Assembly: GCA_028554645.1 (NCBI GenBank)
Contig: JAQOOI010000014.1
Span: 62,001 to 126,000, forward strand
Origin: Omphalotus guepiniiformis
Lineage: Eukaryota > Basidiomycota > Agaricomycetes > Agaricales > Omphalotaceae
Reading direction: 5' to 3'
DNA length: 64,000 nt
Shown: in pieces, positions 1 through 11,100 of the stretch
Layout of the letters: the number at the start of each line of letters is the position of its first letter
Position numbering within the stretch: position 1 is the stretch's first letter
Notes under the pieces: generated by a model
Told to the model about the DNA's origin: nothing
Databases searched by the model: none
The model's input: the letters and a program-made list of their open reading frames with translations, nothing else
Translations under genes and position numbers: made by a program

Positions 1-979
1 TTGAATCGGGGGGATCCAGGGACGACGCGCCATACAAGACAACTTGGAGAATCTGAAGAATAATCATTAGTGAGTAAGCACCATGGGACTGGAGATGACA
101 CGCACCTTGACAAGTGCTTTGTTTCGGAAGATCTTAGGAGCAGACTTGCGAGCATTAGGATAAAGGATAGGCGGAAAGTTGTCGTACTTCCTCTTTCCCT
201 CGTCATATCCCAACAGTGTGCGCAGTTCGATGGCCTTCTGCTTTGCATCAGGAGCAAGTCTAAGCAAGTCTACAGGAATGTCGGAGAATAGCCTCGATGC
301 GCAAGACTTTACCCTAGTGACTGCATTTTGGCGACCTTGATCCATTGCCTCTCGCAGCTATTGACAGTATTGGATGAAGAGCTAACAGTCACGCAGAGAC
401 CGGCACATACCATTTTTATAAATTTCCCATACTTGCCTTCAACGAGGGAATGGCATTCCCGAGGTAGGCAATCAAAGAGTTCAACAAGCATCCCATCCTC
501 CATTGACTGCTCTGACTCGTAACGACTGACGTCTAACGTGTTGATACTAGGCTTCGTCTTTCCCGCAAGTCTTGACCATTGTTCTGGTAAGACCCATACT
601 TCCGCCATTACTGTGAACTTCTTGCCGGCTTTCAGCGCTGACTCCTTTTGAGATCCAACAAGTTCGTCGTTTGAAGTAGTGGCTGATACTCCTCTTGTGC
701 CACTCATTGATTCGGGAGTAGTTGTATTGGATATATCAGGCCCCTCACGGGTAAGAATTAACTTTCGCATATCCTCTTCCATCCTCGAAAGCGCAAGCTG
801 TGATTCTTTGAGTGCACGCTGGGTATCTTCAGTATTTTTCTGTGATATGGTAAGCTTGCTCAAAAGCTGAAACACAAAATAAGTATTGATATTTAACCAG
901 AAATAAAGCATAGAATCACTTCTAACACCTGTGAATTAGAGAGCAGTGGGACTTCTTGTGCAGTGTCTTCAGTTGACAT
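1..979 (-). CDS. Transposon companion protein, DUF6698-like, 3' end outside the window
   Basis: The gene starts at an ATG at 977-979 (protein start MSTEDTAQEVPLLSNSQ) and has at least four exons. Exon 1 ends at 929. Exon 2 begins LLSKLTISQ, carries a coiled-coil-like acidic stretch (KESQLALSRMEEDM) and runs to YGKFIKM. A roughly 54-nt GT-AG intron leads to LREAMDQGRQNAV, and a further intron near 60-80 leads to ILQVVLYGASSL, which runs off the left edge. The motif run FPPILYPN, KALVK, VVLYGASSL resembles the DUF6698 family of mushroom genomes as I remember it. That match is from memory and uncertain; the biochemical role is unknown. It lies about 290 bp downstream of the Plavaka transposase in the same orientation, which suggests cargo or a companion gene of the element. 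Open in every exon I could join. Confidence 0.55.
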
Positions 980-1266
980 GTTTGACAAGGAGACAATGGT
1001 CAGGAATAGTGTTTGTGGTACAGTGTATATTTATTGGTGTTAACTACAAACAATTATGGCATATCCGAGATGCTAGTTAAACTCGGAGAGGCTCCAGAGG
1101 AAGAAATTGTACCAAACCCATAATTTGAAGGGAGCTAGATGTACTGGGCTATAGATATTCTGATACATATAAATAAAGGCTGGAATGTGAGACTAGATTT
1201 TATTCAAGACATATTATCCAGATACAAAGGTCAAAGCTAGAAATAACATGACATATGTACAGATAA

Positions 1267-4200
1267 TCAGTGAATATAATTCAGAGATTTCATTCTTAAG
1301 AACATATCACTATCAATAGAATCCATTACTAAATAATCCTGTCCTTCTGATAGATCTGAACCATAGTCCTTTGCAAGTAGTGATCCACGGACAATGGAAT
1401 TGACAGATATGAATACAGACCTAGTGCGTGACCTAGCCCGAACTCGATATAGACGGAGATCGGTGTCCCGTTGACCATTGATGGAACCTCGTAGTGGCTC
1501 ATCATATGGATGAATGAGTGCAAGTGGATAGATGGTGTCTCCAACTTTGCATTCAAAAAGGAATATGAGACGTGCAAAGAAGTATGTTTCCTCATTATGT
1601 CTGACAAGAATACAGTCATAACGGGGATGATTGTAGAAACTTGGACTGCATCGCAGAAGATCAGTCTTCATCTTCCAATCCTCTACTGATTCATAGTTGA
1701 CTTTGAGATAGCGCCACTCAATAATCTGTATTCAAATAGCTTTGTTATTTAGAGAGTAAGTGAAAAATGAATCACATACAGTATCTTCCGGATGGAGGAC
1801 CACTGGTTTACCATCAGGTAGACCTTGTCCAGATGCTGGTAGAAGTGTATTCAAAAATCCAGCTAATCGCAATCGGAATCGCTCAAATGCTAAATCTTGT
1901 CCAGCCTGCAACTCCAGATCCTTGAAAGTATGTTTAAAGCTGCTTTCTCCACCCATAGAAACATGTTGTATATCAGACTTTGAGTTTTTGTGTTGCAGAT
2001 CAGAATTCCAAGTATCAAGATAGTCAATCTCATATTGAATCCATGCTGCAATGTAGGAGCAATGATCCACATGTAGTATCTGATGGCCATAGAATTGAGA
2101 AAGAAAATAGGGTTTAGACATGAAATCTTATCTGAGGTGCTACATTCTTGAAGTTTGTGCGCAGTTGATAGGATTTTTTGAGTGGTCCATGCATACTTTC
2201 ATTGATTTTGGTTCCAAAGTTTCTTGTAACTCCCTTTGCTTCAATATCATCAAAGAGATGCTTCTGGGTATGCATCTTTGGGAAACTCCAATTCTTTCTA
2301 TCTGAGTCTGGATTTTCTTCAGCATCAGCATCAATATATTCCTGGATAAAGTTCTTAGTATATTAAATATACAATCTTGAAATATCACTTACTCTCATCA
2401 GCTGCTGGAACACTAACAACTCCTGCCTTCCTTGAGCAAGGGTTGATTCTGTATGCACAGTTAGTTGTGCAAACATATCAAGTTCCTTGAAGCTCTGCAA
2501 GCACTTCAATAGACAGTATCCTGCAGGGTCTGTTGTCTTATCAAAGACATTATGCAATGCATATACAATTTGCTATCAATTATGATTATACTATCTTGTT
2601 AGATTAATTAGTATTTCCAACACACCTTTGCAATGTCCTCAAATTTTGTGGCATCAGCAAAATGAACACCAACCACATTTTCAAAGTGATTCAGATTGGC
2701 CCATCTTGAAAGTTCAGAGATTCTAGCCCAGCTATAAGTCAGTACTATTGAACTAGTGATGAAAAGACATACTGCTTATCTACTAGGCCTGCTACATGTT
2801 TAGGTTTGTTCTTGATATAATCCTGAGCAGCTCCCCATAAATGGTTTCCAAATAAACCTAATGAATATGCATGTAGACGATCCCATGATGTAGCTAAGTA
2901 TGGATCAGAATTGTCTCCAAGTCTCCAAAAGACATTCTAGGTTTTATTTTAGTGTATAAGTAGATAAAAGAGATAAATAGAAAGTCTTACTTCAATGTCT
3001 CGAAGACCTACTTCCTTTAGTTTTTCTTCATCATGTGTGTTAAAAATAGACTGCATTGATTGAGTAGTACGAAGTGGATCACTGTGACCAAGATCAAGTA
3101 GGTGTTCTGAAGGTATTATGCACACAGGACAAGGTGCTTTGCTATTTGTTCCCCTTGTTAATGTCATTACTGTCCTAGAGATTTATAAGTTCTTCAGTAT
3201 TTTAAAATAGAAGATAGAAAGCATACTGTTCTTCATAATCAGCTGACAAGATTAAGATACATGGATACAGATGTAATTGTTGCCCCTTGAAAAGCTGTAT
3301 CCATATACCTGTCTTTGCATACTTTTCAACTGATTGAAGTAACTCTTTGAAAGATTCATGCCACACAACACGTTTGAACTTTGTGAATGCTGCTTTGCCT
3401 TTTCTTTCTTCAGTCTCAGATACCTGATTAGAGAATTGAAATTACATTCAAAGTGATGCAGAATAAGCTATACCACAGGCAACCAGCCAACAACCCTACC
3501 ACCTCCAATTCCATCTCCATTTCTCACTCCTACAGGAAGATTGGCAATACGAGCCATGACAGGATAGCCTTTCTCAGTGCCAAAAGATGATAATTTGGTT
3601 TTGTCTGCATATAAAATGAAGAAAAGTGGCTTTCCATTAGGGTCTTCAAGCTTTGACTAAAGCTATGTTAGCTATGTTATATTTTAGAGATCAATGTTAA
3701 GCTTTGACTGAATTTCCCACCATCTATTTCCAGTCCAGGGTTCATGAAAGAACCGGACAAATTGAGTACCATTGTACTTGAAGAGCTGTCTTGCATCCCA
3801 CTCAAAACTTGACTGAAGATTTGGATCTCGTAACAGATCCATTGCCCAGTTCCATAGTGATCGGTGATATACATCAAAGTTTTCAATGACTGTACCAGAA
3901 CGGTCAGTGTATGGTACTTCAATTGTTGAGTGTGTGAACTATATTAGATATTCAGCATTTTTCCATTGACTATAAAAAATATCACATACTGATGTGGCAT
4001 TCTTTGACACATCTTCCCAAGCTGCTACAATGTCCTTATGCTTGAGGAAGCTTGTTATCTCACCCTCTGAACTCTTTTTTAGAAGTTTGAGAAGCTGATC
4101 TGTCCTATTTTCATTTAAAGCTGCCTCAAGTGCAAATTGTGCAACTTCAAAATCAATCCTTGACTTGAATGGTTTCCATGGCTCAGAACTTGCAGGTGGA

Positions 4201-4720
4201 GTAGGTGGAGTATCAGAGTTTGTTGTGTAGTCATGAAAATGATCTGTTGTGGTTGGCTTGCCAGAGTTTGGATGATAGTAGGTGCGGATGTCATCTAATT
4301 CTGGTGCTGAATCTTCTTGGGAAGCAGACACAAGTATAGTCCCAGTATCTGTATCTAATTTGAATGTCAGCTTAATATAGAATAGTAGAATGAGTCACAC
4401 ACCAAGTTCTGAACTTTGAGATAGATCCATAACTATTGAGATACTCAACAAATATAAAATTCTTGAGAATTAAATACATACCCATATTATTGGTTAGGGT
4501 GCTTGAAGCTATAGAACTAATAGGAGTGTCTGATTCTAATTATTGATGTACTTAGAAATTGTTTAGGTCAAATCAAAATATCTGTACCTGTCCTAGACAT
4601 ATATTGCTCCTCAAAGTGAGAATCATGTTGTTGTTGACTGAGCCTAGCTTTACAGGCCTTCTCATGTCTATTGAAGCCTTTGGGATGGAAGTCTTTGTGG
4701 CAGTGTGGACATGAAGGCAT
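1267..4720 (-). CDS. Plavaka-family transposase, multi-exon, with one apparent frame break
   Basis: This is the DNA transposase of a Plavaka element. The start (ATG at 4718-4720) gives an N-terminal C2H2 zinc finger, CPHCHKDFHPKGFNRHEKAC, typical of the family. It is followed by DDIRTYYHPNSGKP, a helical segment near PWKPFKSRIDFEVAQFALEA, and WNWAMDLLRDP and WDARQLFKYNGTQF. The conserved core follows: LFFILYADKTKLSSFG, YPVMARIANLPVGVRNG, the cysteine-bearing MTLTRGTNSKAPCPVCIIP, FGNHLWGAAQDYIK, FPKMHTQKHLFDDIEAKG and FGTKINESMHGPLKKSY. About a dozen small GT-AG introns join cleanly in frame. The exception is near 3666-3718, where exon WWEIQ and exon SKLEDP cannot be joined in phase by any GT-AG pair: one base appears missing. 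The copy may therefore be inactive, or the base may be a sequencing error. Confidence 0.85.
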
Positions 4721-4829
4721 TGGATGAGAATGATAAAGAAGTAAGGGGGGTAAGGAATAAAAGTCCATGCTTGATTGTCTTTAAAGCATTTGTTTGGTGA
4801 ACATCCAAAAACAGACACAATTTAGTACT

Positions 4830-5310
4830 ATCTTTTCACTCTCATGTGGAGACAGGTGTGAGAGAAAGAAATACAACATCTGGCTTCTATACAGGATCAC
4901 ATGGATATGTCAAGCCTTGAGTTCTGATATAGATTATATGTCTGTCTGGTAAAATATCCAAAGGCAGTTTTGATATCATCTTTTTACTCTCATGTGGAGA
5001 CAAATCTGAGAGAAAGAAACATAGCATCTGGCTTCTACACAGTCCACATGAACATATGAAGTCTTGAGTTCTGATTGTTATATCATACATCTGTCTAATA
5101 GAATTACAGTGTCTTCTTTCACTCTCATGTGGAGACAACTGTGAGAGAAAGAAACACAGCATCTGGCTTCTATACAGTCCACATGAACATGTCAAGCCTT
5201 TAGTACTGATTATAGACTATACATCTGACTAATAGACAGTTACAATATCATCTGTTTACCTTCATGTAAAGACAAAGGCAAGAAACATAGGCCACATGAA
5301 CATGCCAAGC
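4830..5310. repeat. Four-unit tandem repeat, about 135-148 bp per unit
   Basis: Four diverged copies lie at about 4837, 4985, 5120 and 5257. Each starts with a form of ACTCTCATGTGGAGACA, followed by GAGAGAAAGAAACA, CATCTGGCTTCTA, CACATGAACATG and a TCTGACTAATAG-like tail. The fourth copy is the most degraded and lacks the central part. They sit immediately upstream of the transposase start. Subterminal repeats that bind transposase are known for CACTA-type elements; applying that here is inference. Confidence 0.8.
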
Positions 5311-5486
5311 CTTAGAACCTGATCACAGATAAATAGATACACAGAAACCATCAAAAAATATCAGATTTGGCCAAGATTTTCCATCTGTGATATATATATA
5401 CATAGTACTAGCTCAGTTCATCCTTCAAGCTACTCATCTCATAGTTCAGGCTATAGCATCTTATCAATAGATCTACCATACAGACT

Positions 5487-5738
5487 TCAATTTTTCTCAA
5501 AGGCATAATCTCTGATCTTAATTCCATAGAATTTGAGAAGTGCCTGGATTTCATCCACACTCAAATCCCTTTCTTCATACTCTGGAATTGTGGGTGTAGG
5601 TGAGGGTGTCTGTGTTCTAGAATCAGAAGGAAGGTCTGATGATTGATAGCTCTTCACAGGTGCCACAAATTGCTTTGATATCTCTGCAATCAGAAAGTGC
5701 TTTGGAATGGAGTTAGAGCTTTGAGTTGAGTTGGACAT
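5487..5738 (-). CDS. Small acidic protein of unknown function next to the Plavaka element
   Basis: This 83-residue reading frame starts at MSNSTQSSNSIPK (ATG at 5736-5738) and ends YGIKIRDYAFEKN. The middle is low-complexity Ser/Pro/Thr (TQTPSPTPTIPEYEE). The C-terminal part, RDLSVDEIQALLKFYGIKIR, looks like a compact helical motif. The open frame continues upstream to an earlier ATG at 5900, but that part looks non-coding, so I prefer the inner start; an upstream exon is also possible. I do not recognise a named family. Its position beyond the tandem repeat, on the same strand as the transposase, suggests it belongs to the element. Confidence 0.4.
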   Translation of the reverse strand: MSNSTQSSNSIPKHFLIAEISKQFVAPVKSYQSSDLPSDSRTQTPSPTPTIPEYEERDLSVDEIQALLKFYGIKIRDYAFEKN

Positions 5739-6200
5739 TGATGATGATTCAATTCTGGCAGCATAGATTGGCAAAAAACAGTATATGATGCTAGAGAGAG
5801 ACTCACTTCTGTACAAGAAATCTGTGTTTTCCCAAAGTCTGTACTCTGTGTCCAATTTCAATTGCAATGGGAATAAACACTTAGACAACTGTGCAATCAT
5901 AGCTTGTTAGATAGAAGATAAACATAGGAAGTGTATAGCAGAACTTTCACATTAAAGCTTGTGTTCACGTTGAGGTCACTGAACTCGTACTGAGTGGCAA
6001 CGTTGAGTGGCACAATCGTGCAAGAATCGCGTCGAAATTTCCGCACAGCTTATATAATCAGACGCTTCATGTTGGCGGCAAATTTGGGGCATATATTCTT
6101 TATCTAATCAAATGGCCGGACAATATCAGGTGCCGGACCATATATGCCGGCTCGGGGATTTCCGACATGGCTGGCGCTTTCTTCTTCCTGTTCAATCACC

Positions 6201-7012
6201 ATGCAAACCTTCCCTACATCCTCATCCCAAGGATTCTCTATCCAGGATCTCCCTGTAAACACCTCAAACATCATCGTCGGCACCCCAAGCACTAGTACTC
6301 TTCATCAAGGCAACGATCCAAATTCGGCTCAGATTTTCAAACATAGTATTCAACTTACGCTGGAAAGCGTGTTGAGTTTACAGGGTGTTGCGAGGAGTGC
6401 TTTGGCTGGAATGTTTGTTGATTAGTTCGTTGTGTTGCTTTTTGATGGACGTATCGTTGTTGGTTGGTTAGGCAGAATGCGTATCACCCAGGGAGTTCTC
6501 CTGCACAGACTGAAGGTGAGTTGAGTACGCTTCGTATTCTACCATTTGATTCACAACTCTCTTCCTCTTCCTTCCTTCCTTCCTTCTTCAGCGGATATCG
6601 CAACTGTAAAACAAGATTTTATCATTCTATCCGATATGATGCGACATAGTGGCGTTGGCGCTTTACCACTCTTACCCCCAGGTAAGCCAACACCCCAACA
6701 CCCCAACTTCCAACTTTCAACTTTCAACTTCTCACTGCGAATACATTCACCCAACCTATCCTATCCTATCCCATCCTATCCTATCCTATAACGTATCATA
6801 CCTTTCCTGCCTTTCCTGCCTTTCCTACATACCTTCCAGACCCATCATCCCCACAACCACAACCATCCCAAACGCAGGCGCAAGCGCAAGTTCCCTCAGA
6901 AACGCAGTTAATGGAGGACGCGGCAAGGTCAATACAGGTGTTGTATGAGAGGTTGAGGAGGGTACAGGAGAGTGCGGGTATGGTGGCGAATTTGTTGGGT
7001 GCTGCGAGTTAG
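6201..7012 (+). CDS. Small four-exon protein, uncharacterised, helical, about 172 aa
   Basis: Exons at 6201-6412, 6472-6515, 6592-6681 and 6840-7012 join in frame through three GT-AG introns and give 172 residues. The N-terminus is Ser/Thr-rich (MQTFPTSSSQGF). A helical segment follows (IQLTLESVLSLQGVARSALA, then MQNAYHPGSSPAQTE). The third exon carries KQDFIILSDMMRHSGVGALP, and the last exon has a Pro/Gln linker and a second helix (QVLYERLRRVQESAGMVANL). The long alpha-helices and short length recall small subunits of complexes such as Mediator, but I see no diagnostic motif and do not assign a function. Clean splicing of four exons, with a phase-2 join recreating the Met of AGMQNAY, argues that it is real. 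The introns contain CTTCC and CTATC microsatellites. Confidence 0.6.
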
Positions 7013-7956
7013 GTTACTGCGGCGAGTTAGGAAGGGGTCATGGAGGACGAAAGGCGTGAAGAAGGGTTTTGTTGGGGTTTTGTTTTGTAAGTCCCGTTTT
7101 CGTTTTTTTGGTGGATTTGTTTGGATGACATTGACATCGATATAGGCTATAACTATAGCTACATATGATATGCTATGTATTCGGATACTCGTGCATAATC
7201 GATTTTTACAGGCTCGGACGCTCGGACGCTCGGACAGCGACAAAGTTGGAACCACATTTCCCTTCTTCGTTGGCGTTGGTACGGCAAATTGTACAAGGAC
7301 AAGGATCTCTTCTCCATCAACAGCCTTGAACCGTAATACTAACTAACTGTGCTTTCCGTCATGTGTCCCATGTAACCCCAACCGCATTGCATTGCATTAG
7401 CGTCGTTATTCTAATTTCTACCAGAAATAAAAAATAAAAAGGAAAAACACGAACAGTAAGAACCCTTGTTACTAATCGTTGAAAGCTGGTCGGCCATTGA
7501 TATGGTATTGATATATGATACTCGATAGTGGTGGGGCAGAGTAGGAGTAGGGAGTCGTGCGACGGAAGGAAGGAAGGAATCATAGTGGAATCATCCGATG
7601 AGTCCCGAGGTTAAAGTTTCCCACGCATGCCGATCTTCTTCTGTGGCATCCGCTGGTCAAATTGCCTTCATCGTCGCTCACCACTCTCAAGTCGAGTCGA
7701 GTCGCTTATACATACTTAGGTTCCCGGGATATCGCGCAACTCAAGCTTGTCTGGACTTTGTCGCTTTTCAAATTTAAATTCTATGGGTAGCAATCTGACT
7801 CGATGACTGGTTGGGGTGGGCTGGGCTGGGTGTAAATAGGGGTGAGTGAGTCACACCGTTATATAATCTCAATTCTATATGACTCACCCGTTTGTCTCCA
7901 ATTACAATAAAACGCGACAGAGCTCCCCTCTTCGTCACCCCAACGCGTCTTACTGA

Positions 7957-9591
7957 ATGCCACCTCTTCCTCCCAATCCATATCCCGCATCCTCCAACGG
8001 TGCACTTGGTGCCGGTGCCGGTGCCGGTGAACTTTGGTACAAAGCATATAACGAGTGTCTTTCGTACGAACGAAGTCTCATTGACATCATCAACGACAAC
8101 GGAAACGACAACGACAAAGACGAAGACACGAAGAAAGAGAAAGAGAAAGAGAAAGATGGAGATAAACTCATTTTACCTCGTATACTAGGTTATCTAATTC
8201 TCCACGCACCCTCCGACGAAGGGAGAACAGAAGTTTCTAGGGAGATTTTATCTGTTACTGGTACTGAGTCTGTGTCTCAGGGTCAGAGTCAGGACGAACT
8301 CGAAGGTGGAGGTGGAGGTGGAGATGTACATGTACAAGAGAAGTTGGGTGGGGTAGCGGAGTTTTGGATGGTTAGGTTGATTTGTTCTTGTAAGCCGCTA
8401 CATTCATTTTATGTCTCTGAGACGGGTGGGTGGTAACCGAATCGAAATTCCTTTATACTTTTATAGTCAAATCGGCAAAGAACAGGGTATACCCTCCCCC
8501 TCCTTCTTCTCACCCTTCTCGACCATCTTTTGATGGAACTCAGTGTATGCTTGATGAGTTGATGCAACAACCTCCTGGACGTTCTACCTCTAAGCAGAAG
8601 GTACGCATCGTCATCCAGCATCTCCCTTCCTCCCTCCGTCCCTCCGTCCCTCCGTCCCCCGTCTTCCGTCCTCCATCTTCTATCTTCTATCCACAACTAT
8701 ACAGTAAGCTGAAGTGCTTCTGCCCTATACAGGCTCTCATCCGCGATCAATACAAATGCATCCTCAGCGGTTTCACAGATTCGAATAGTTTTAGGAGGAT
8801 AAGGGGTGTTAAGGATGGATGGAATGTTGGACTTGGGATTACGGATCTTGTTCATGTTGTTCCGGAGGGTTTGGGTTTGGGTGATGGTGATTCTGAGAAG
8901 GTTCGTATCGTATTCATCTCCTTTCCTGCCCTGCAATGCTTCAATGATGGGAGAGGCATGCTAACGCACTCCTCTAGCAAGAATACCTCGGCTCGGTTTG
9001 GGAAACCTTACGCCGATTTTCAGGCGTTGATGTCAGAGAAGAGTTGAATGGGGTTGGGATACATGATCTTGGGAATGTGATGACGATGTGTCCGAGTGAA
9101 CATGCTATGTTTGTGGGGTTGGATATTTGGTTTGAGGCGACTGTGAGTAATAGTGTTCGTTATACATGTTTTACGCTTGTTCTCCTTCGAAAGGAAAAGT
9201 GAACTTGCTCATTCATGATGTTTCTACTTAGGATAACCCAAATGAATATAAAGTCAACGCTACGCACCCGCTCTTAATCACACGATACAATCCAACCATA
9301 AAATTTACCCCTTCCCCTTCCCCTCCCGCTTCTCCTACTCCCCCCACCGACCCTTATCCACCACCCTCACCCAAATACATCGCAATACACGCCGCAATAG
9401 CGCGCATTGCACATCTTTCGGGAGCGGGAGATTGGATTGATAGGATGGAGAGTGAGAGGGAGGTTGGGTGTCATGGTGTGCTTAGGGGAGATGGGGGAGA
9501 TGGTGGGGAGAGGGGGATTTTGGGGTATGTGTTGATGAAGGGGTTGGGGGGAGGGGGGTTGGGGCTGGGGGGGTTGGGGGGGTTGGTTTGA
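7957..9591 (+). CDS. HNH_2-type nuclease domain protein, copy 1 (intact)
   Basis: This is one of three paralogues in the window. It starts MPPLPPNPYPASS, and exon 1 has a low-complexity insert (DNDKDEDTKKEKEKEKDGDK) absent from the other copies. Exon 2 holds HPSRPSFDGTQ. Exon 3 starts ALIRDQYKCILSGFTDSNSF and carries LVHVVPEG, the Cys and His of an HNH_2-like nuclease motif. Exon 4 has ELNGVGIHDLGNVMTMCPSE followed by HAMFVGLDIWFEAT, matching the later HNH_2 segment. Exon 5 has NEYKVNATHPLLITRY, a Pro-rich linker and YIAIHAAIARIAHLSGAG, and ends in a Gly/Leu tract read from a G-rich stretch. All introns are GT-AG and in frame. Metal-dependent endonuclease activity is known for the family; the substrate of these fungal proteins is unknown. 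A TATA-like run (TTATATAAT) lies about 100 bp upstream. Confidence 0.75.
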
Positions 9592-9899
9592 AGTTTGTAT
9601 GAGTTTTGTCAACACTGTGTACTCTCTATCTGCTTGGAGGCTTGAATATTGTCATCGGCGTCGTTCATTGCGTTGCGTTGCGTTCTGTTGTAGTGCTAGT
9701 ACCCCTGGATCGTAGGTTGCATCGTATGCGGCTCCTAGGCCTCAGACGTGGGTTGACTTTGACTCGAGAGAATAAAGAGAGGGGATGATTGGCGTGGGTT
9801 TGTTGGGTGAGCGTAAGCGAGCCCAATTGTAGAGGGTGACCCAAAATCCGTTGCACAGCCACCGCGCGCGGCGCTACATTTCGACACAACACAAGTAAA

Positions 9900-11100
9900 T
9901 ACAGAGCTTAGCTGTAAGCAGATTTAAGAATGTAGAAATAAATCAGTTTCTTTTCCTCTTTTCCCCTGAGAGTTCTGGGAAGAGGTTCCTTCCATTCAAT
10001 AGTATCAATACAGCTTATTATTGTTTCAAAAAACTCAGACAAAATCCTAAAAAAAATTCATGATGAAGTTGTAGGTGATATTCTCACTCTGCTTTTTGGA
10101 GAATAAGTTGCTCAGCTCTCGTCAGTTGAAGTGTCTCCTCTCTACTCCATTACTCATCAGAAGCCAAACAGTCATCTATCACTTTCAAAAGTTGGAAATT
10201 TTCAGACATATCATTCTTTCACCAAATCTAGTATTACTCTGACTCAAATCTTTTGTCAATCTAGAGGTAATCCAGAGCATAAGCTGTTTAGAGATGTGCT
10301 CCTTTGTCTGAGGGATCATGAACCTACCTCTGCTGGTTATCAGCAATGCAGAACTCACTTTAGGAAATATCTCTCTCCTGATGAGCATTTCAAATTTGAC
10401 AAAAGATCCTTTTGGCTGATGATGATAGAATCATGATTTCAAGGAATCTGTGGACTTATTATGATATTTAGTAGCTCTAAGTTAAAGCCCTAATGCTTGA
10501 ATAAGCTGGTGAATGGTGTAAGAGACTTTGTCAGGAAAGATTGGTATAACTCTTCTGCAAATGCTCTGCATGAGCATCTATCTTCGGTAGTATAGCTGTA
10601 GATTGTGAAGGATACTAGATGGCAACATTACTTCACAACAAGCATTGTGCTGAGATTTGGTATAGGTCCTCCAATCTAGGCCTGGAAGAAGTTAATCTTC
10701 CTTGGATCCCCATTGCTTAACAGTTAAATGGAATACTAGAGGGTGACACTGAATTGAACATAACACAGCTATTAGAGCTAACACTGGCTTGGGCTATAAC
10801 AATTCACAAGAATCAAGGTTTGACCTTAGACAAGGCAACTATCTTTCTTGGTGAGGAGGAATTTGCTTTAGTTGAATTATCCTTTGTGGCCATGAGTGAA
10901 GACATTGAAAAGAATTGCCTTCCATGACTCATTCCTAGCTCATTTGCAAAAGTTAAGAAACCTCTTATGAGACAGGATGATGTTTAGATTTAAAGAGAGG
11001 AATTAGAGTTGGTACTTGATGATTATGGAGTTGACTTTGACTTCAGTAGTGAATTAAATTTTTATGATAATTAATGTCTTTAATGAGTATTTTTGCAAAC
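9900..11100 (+). pseudogene. Relic of a Helitron/PIF1-like helicase
   Basis: An AT-rich degraded stretch contains two recognisable pieces of a PIF1-type helicase of the kind fused in Helitrons. The first (about 10131-10436) ends in FRDVLLCLRDHEPTSAGYQ, the family's segment before the C-terminal helicase motifs. The second, near 10760-10925, reads LTLAWAITIHKNQGLTLDKA followed by FVAMSED, the conserved motif of the helicase C-terminus. Between and after them there are stops and frame changes, so no continuous protein exists. The ends of the relic were set from base composition. Confidence 0.7.

Larger units (their letters stand above)
1..5940 (-). mobile_element. Plavaka (CACTA-like) DNA transposon, left edge cut by the window
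   Basis: The region holds a Plavaka-type transposase (1267-4720), a companion gene downstream (1-979), a tandem subterminal repeat (about 4830-5300) and a small gene (5487-5738), all on the minus strand. The sequence is more AT-rich than the genes to its right. Plavaka elements are known multi-gene Agaricomycete transposons of the CACTA superfamily. I could not identify terminal inverted repeats or a target-site duplication, so both ends are estimates. The right end is placed before the change in base composition near 5.94 kb; the left end lies outside the window. Confidence 0.6.

Noticed and set aside
7950..8188. Ser/Phe- and Lys/Arg-rich frames overlapping exon 1 of HNH copy 1
   Set aside because: Products of the AAAGAGAAAGAG low-complexity tract in other frames; the exon with PLPPNPYP matches the paralogues.
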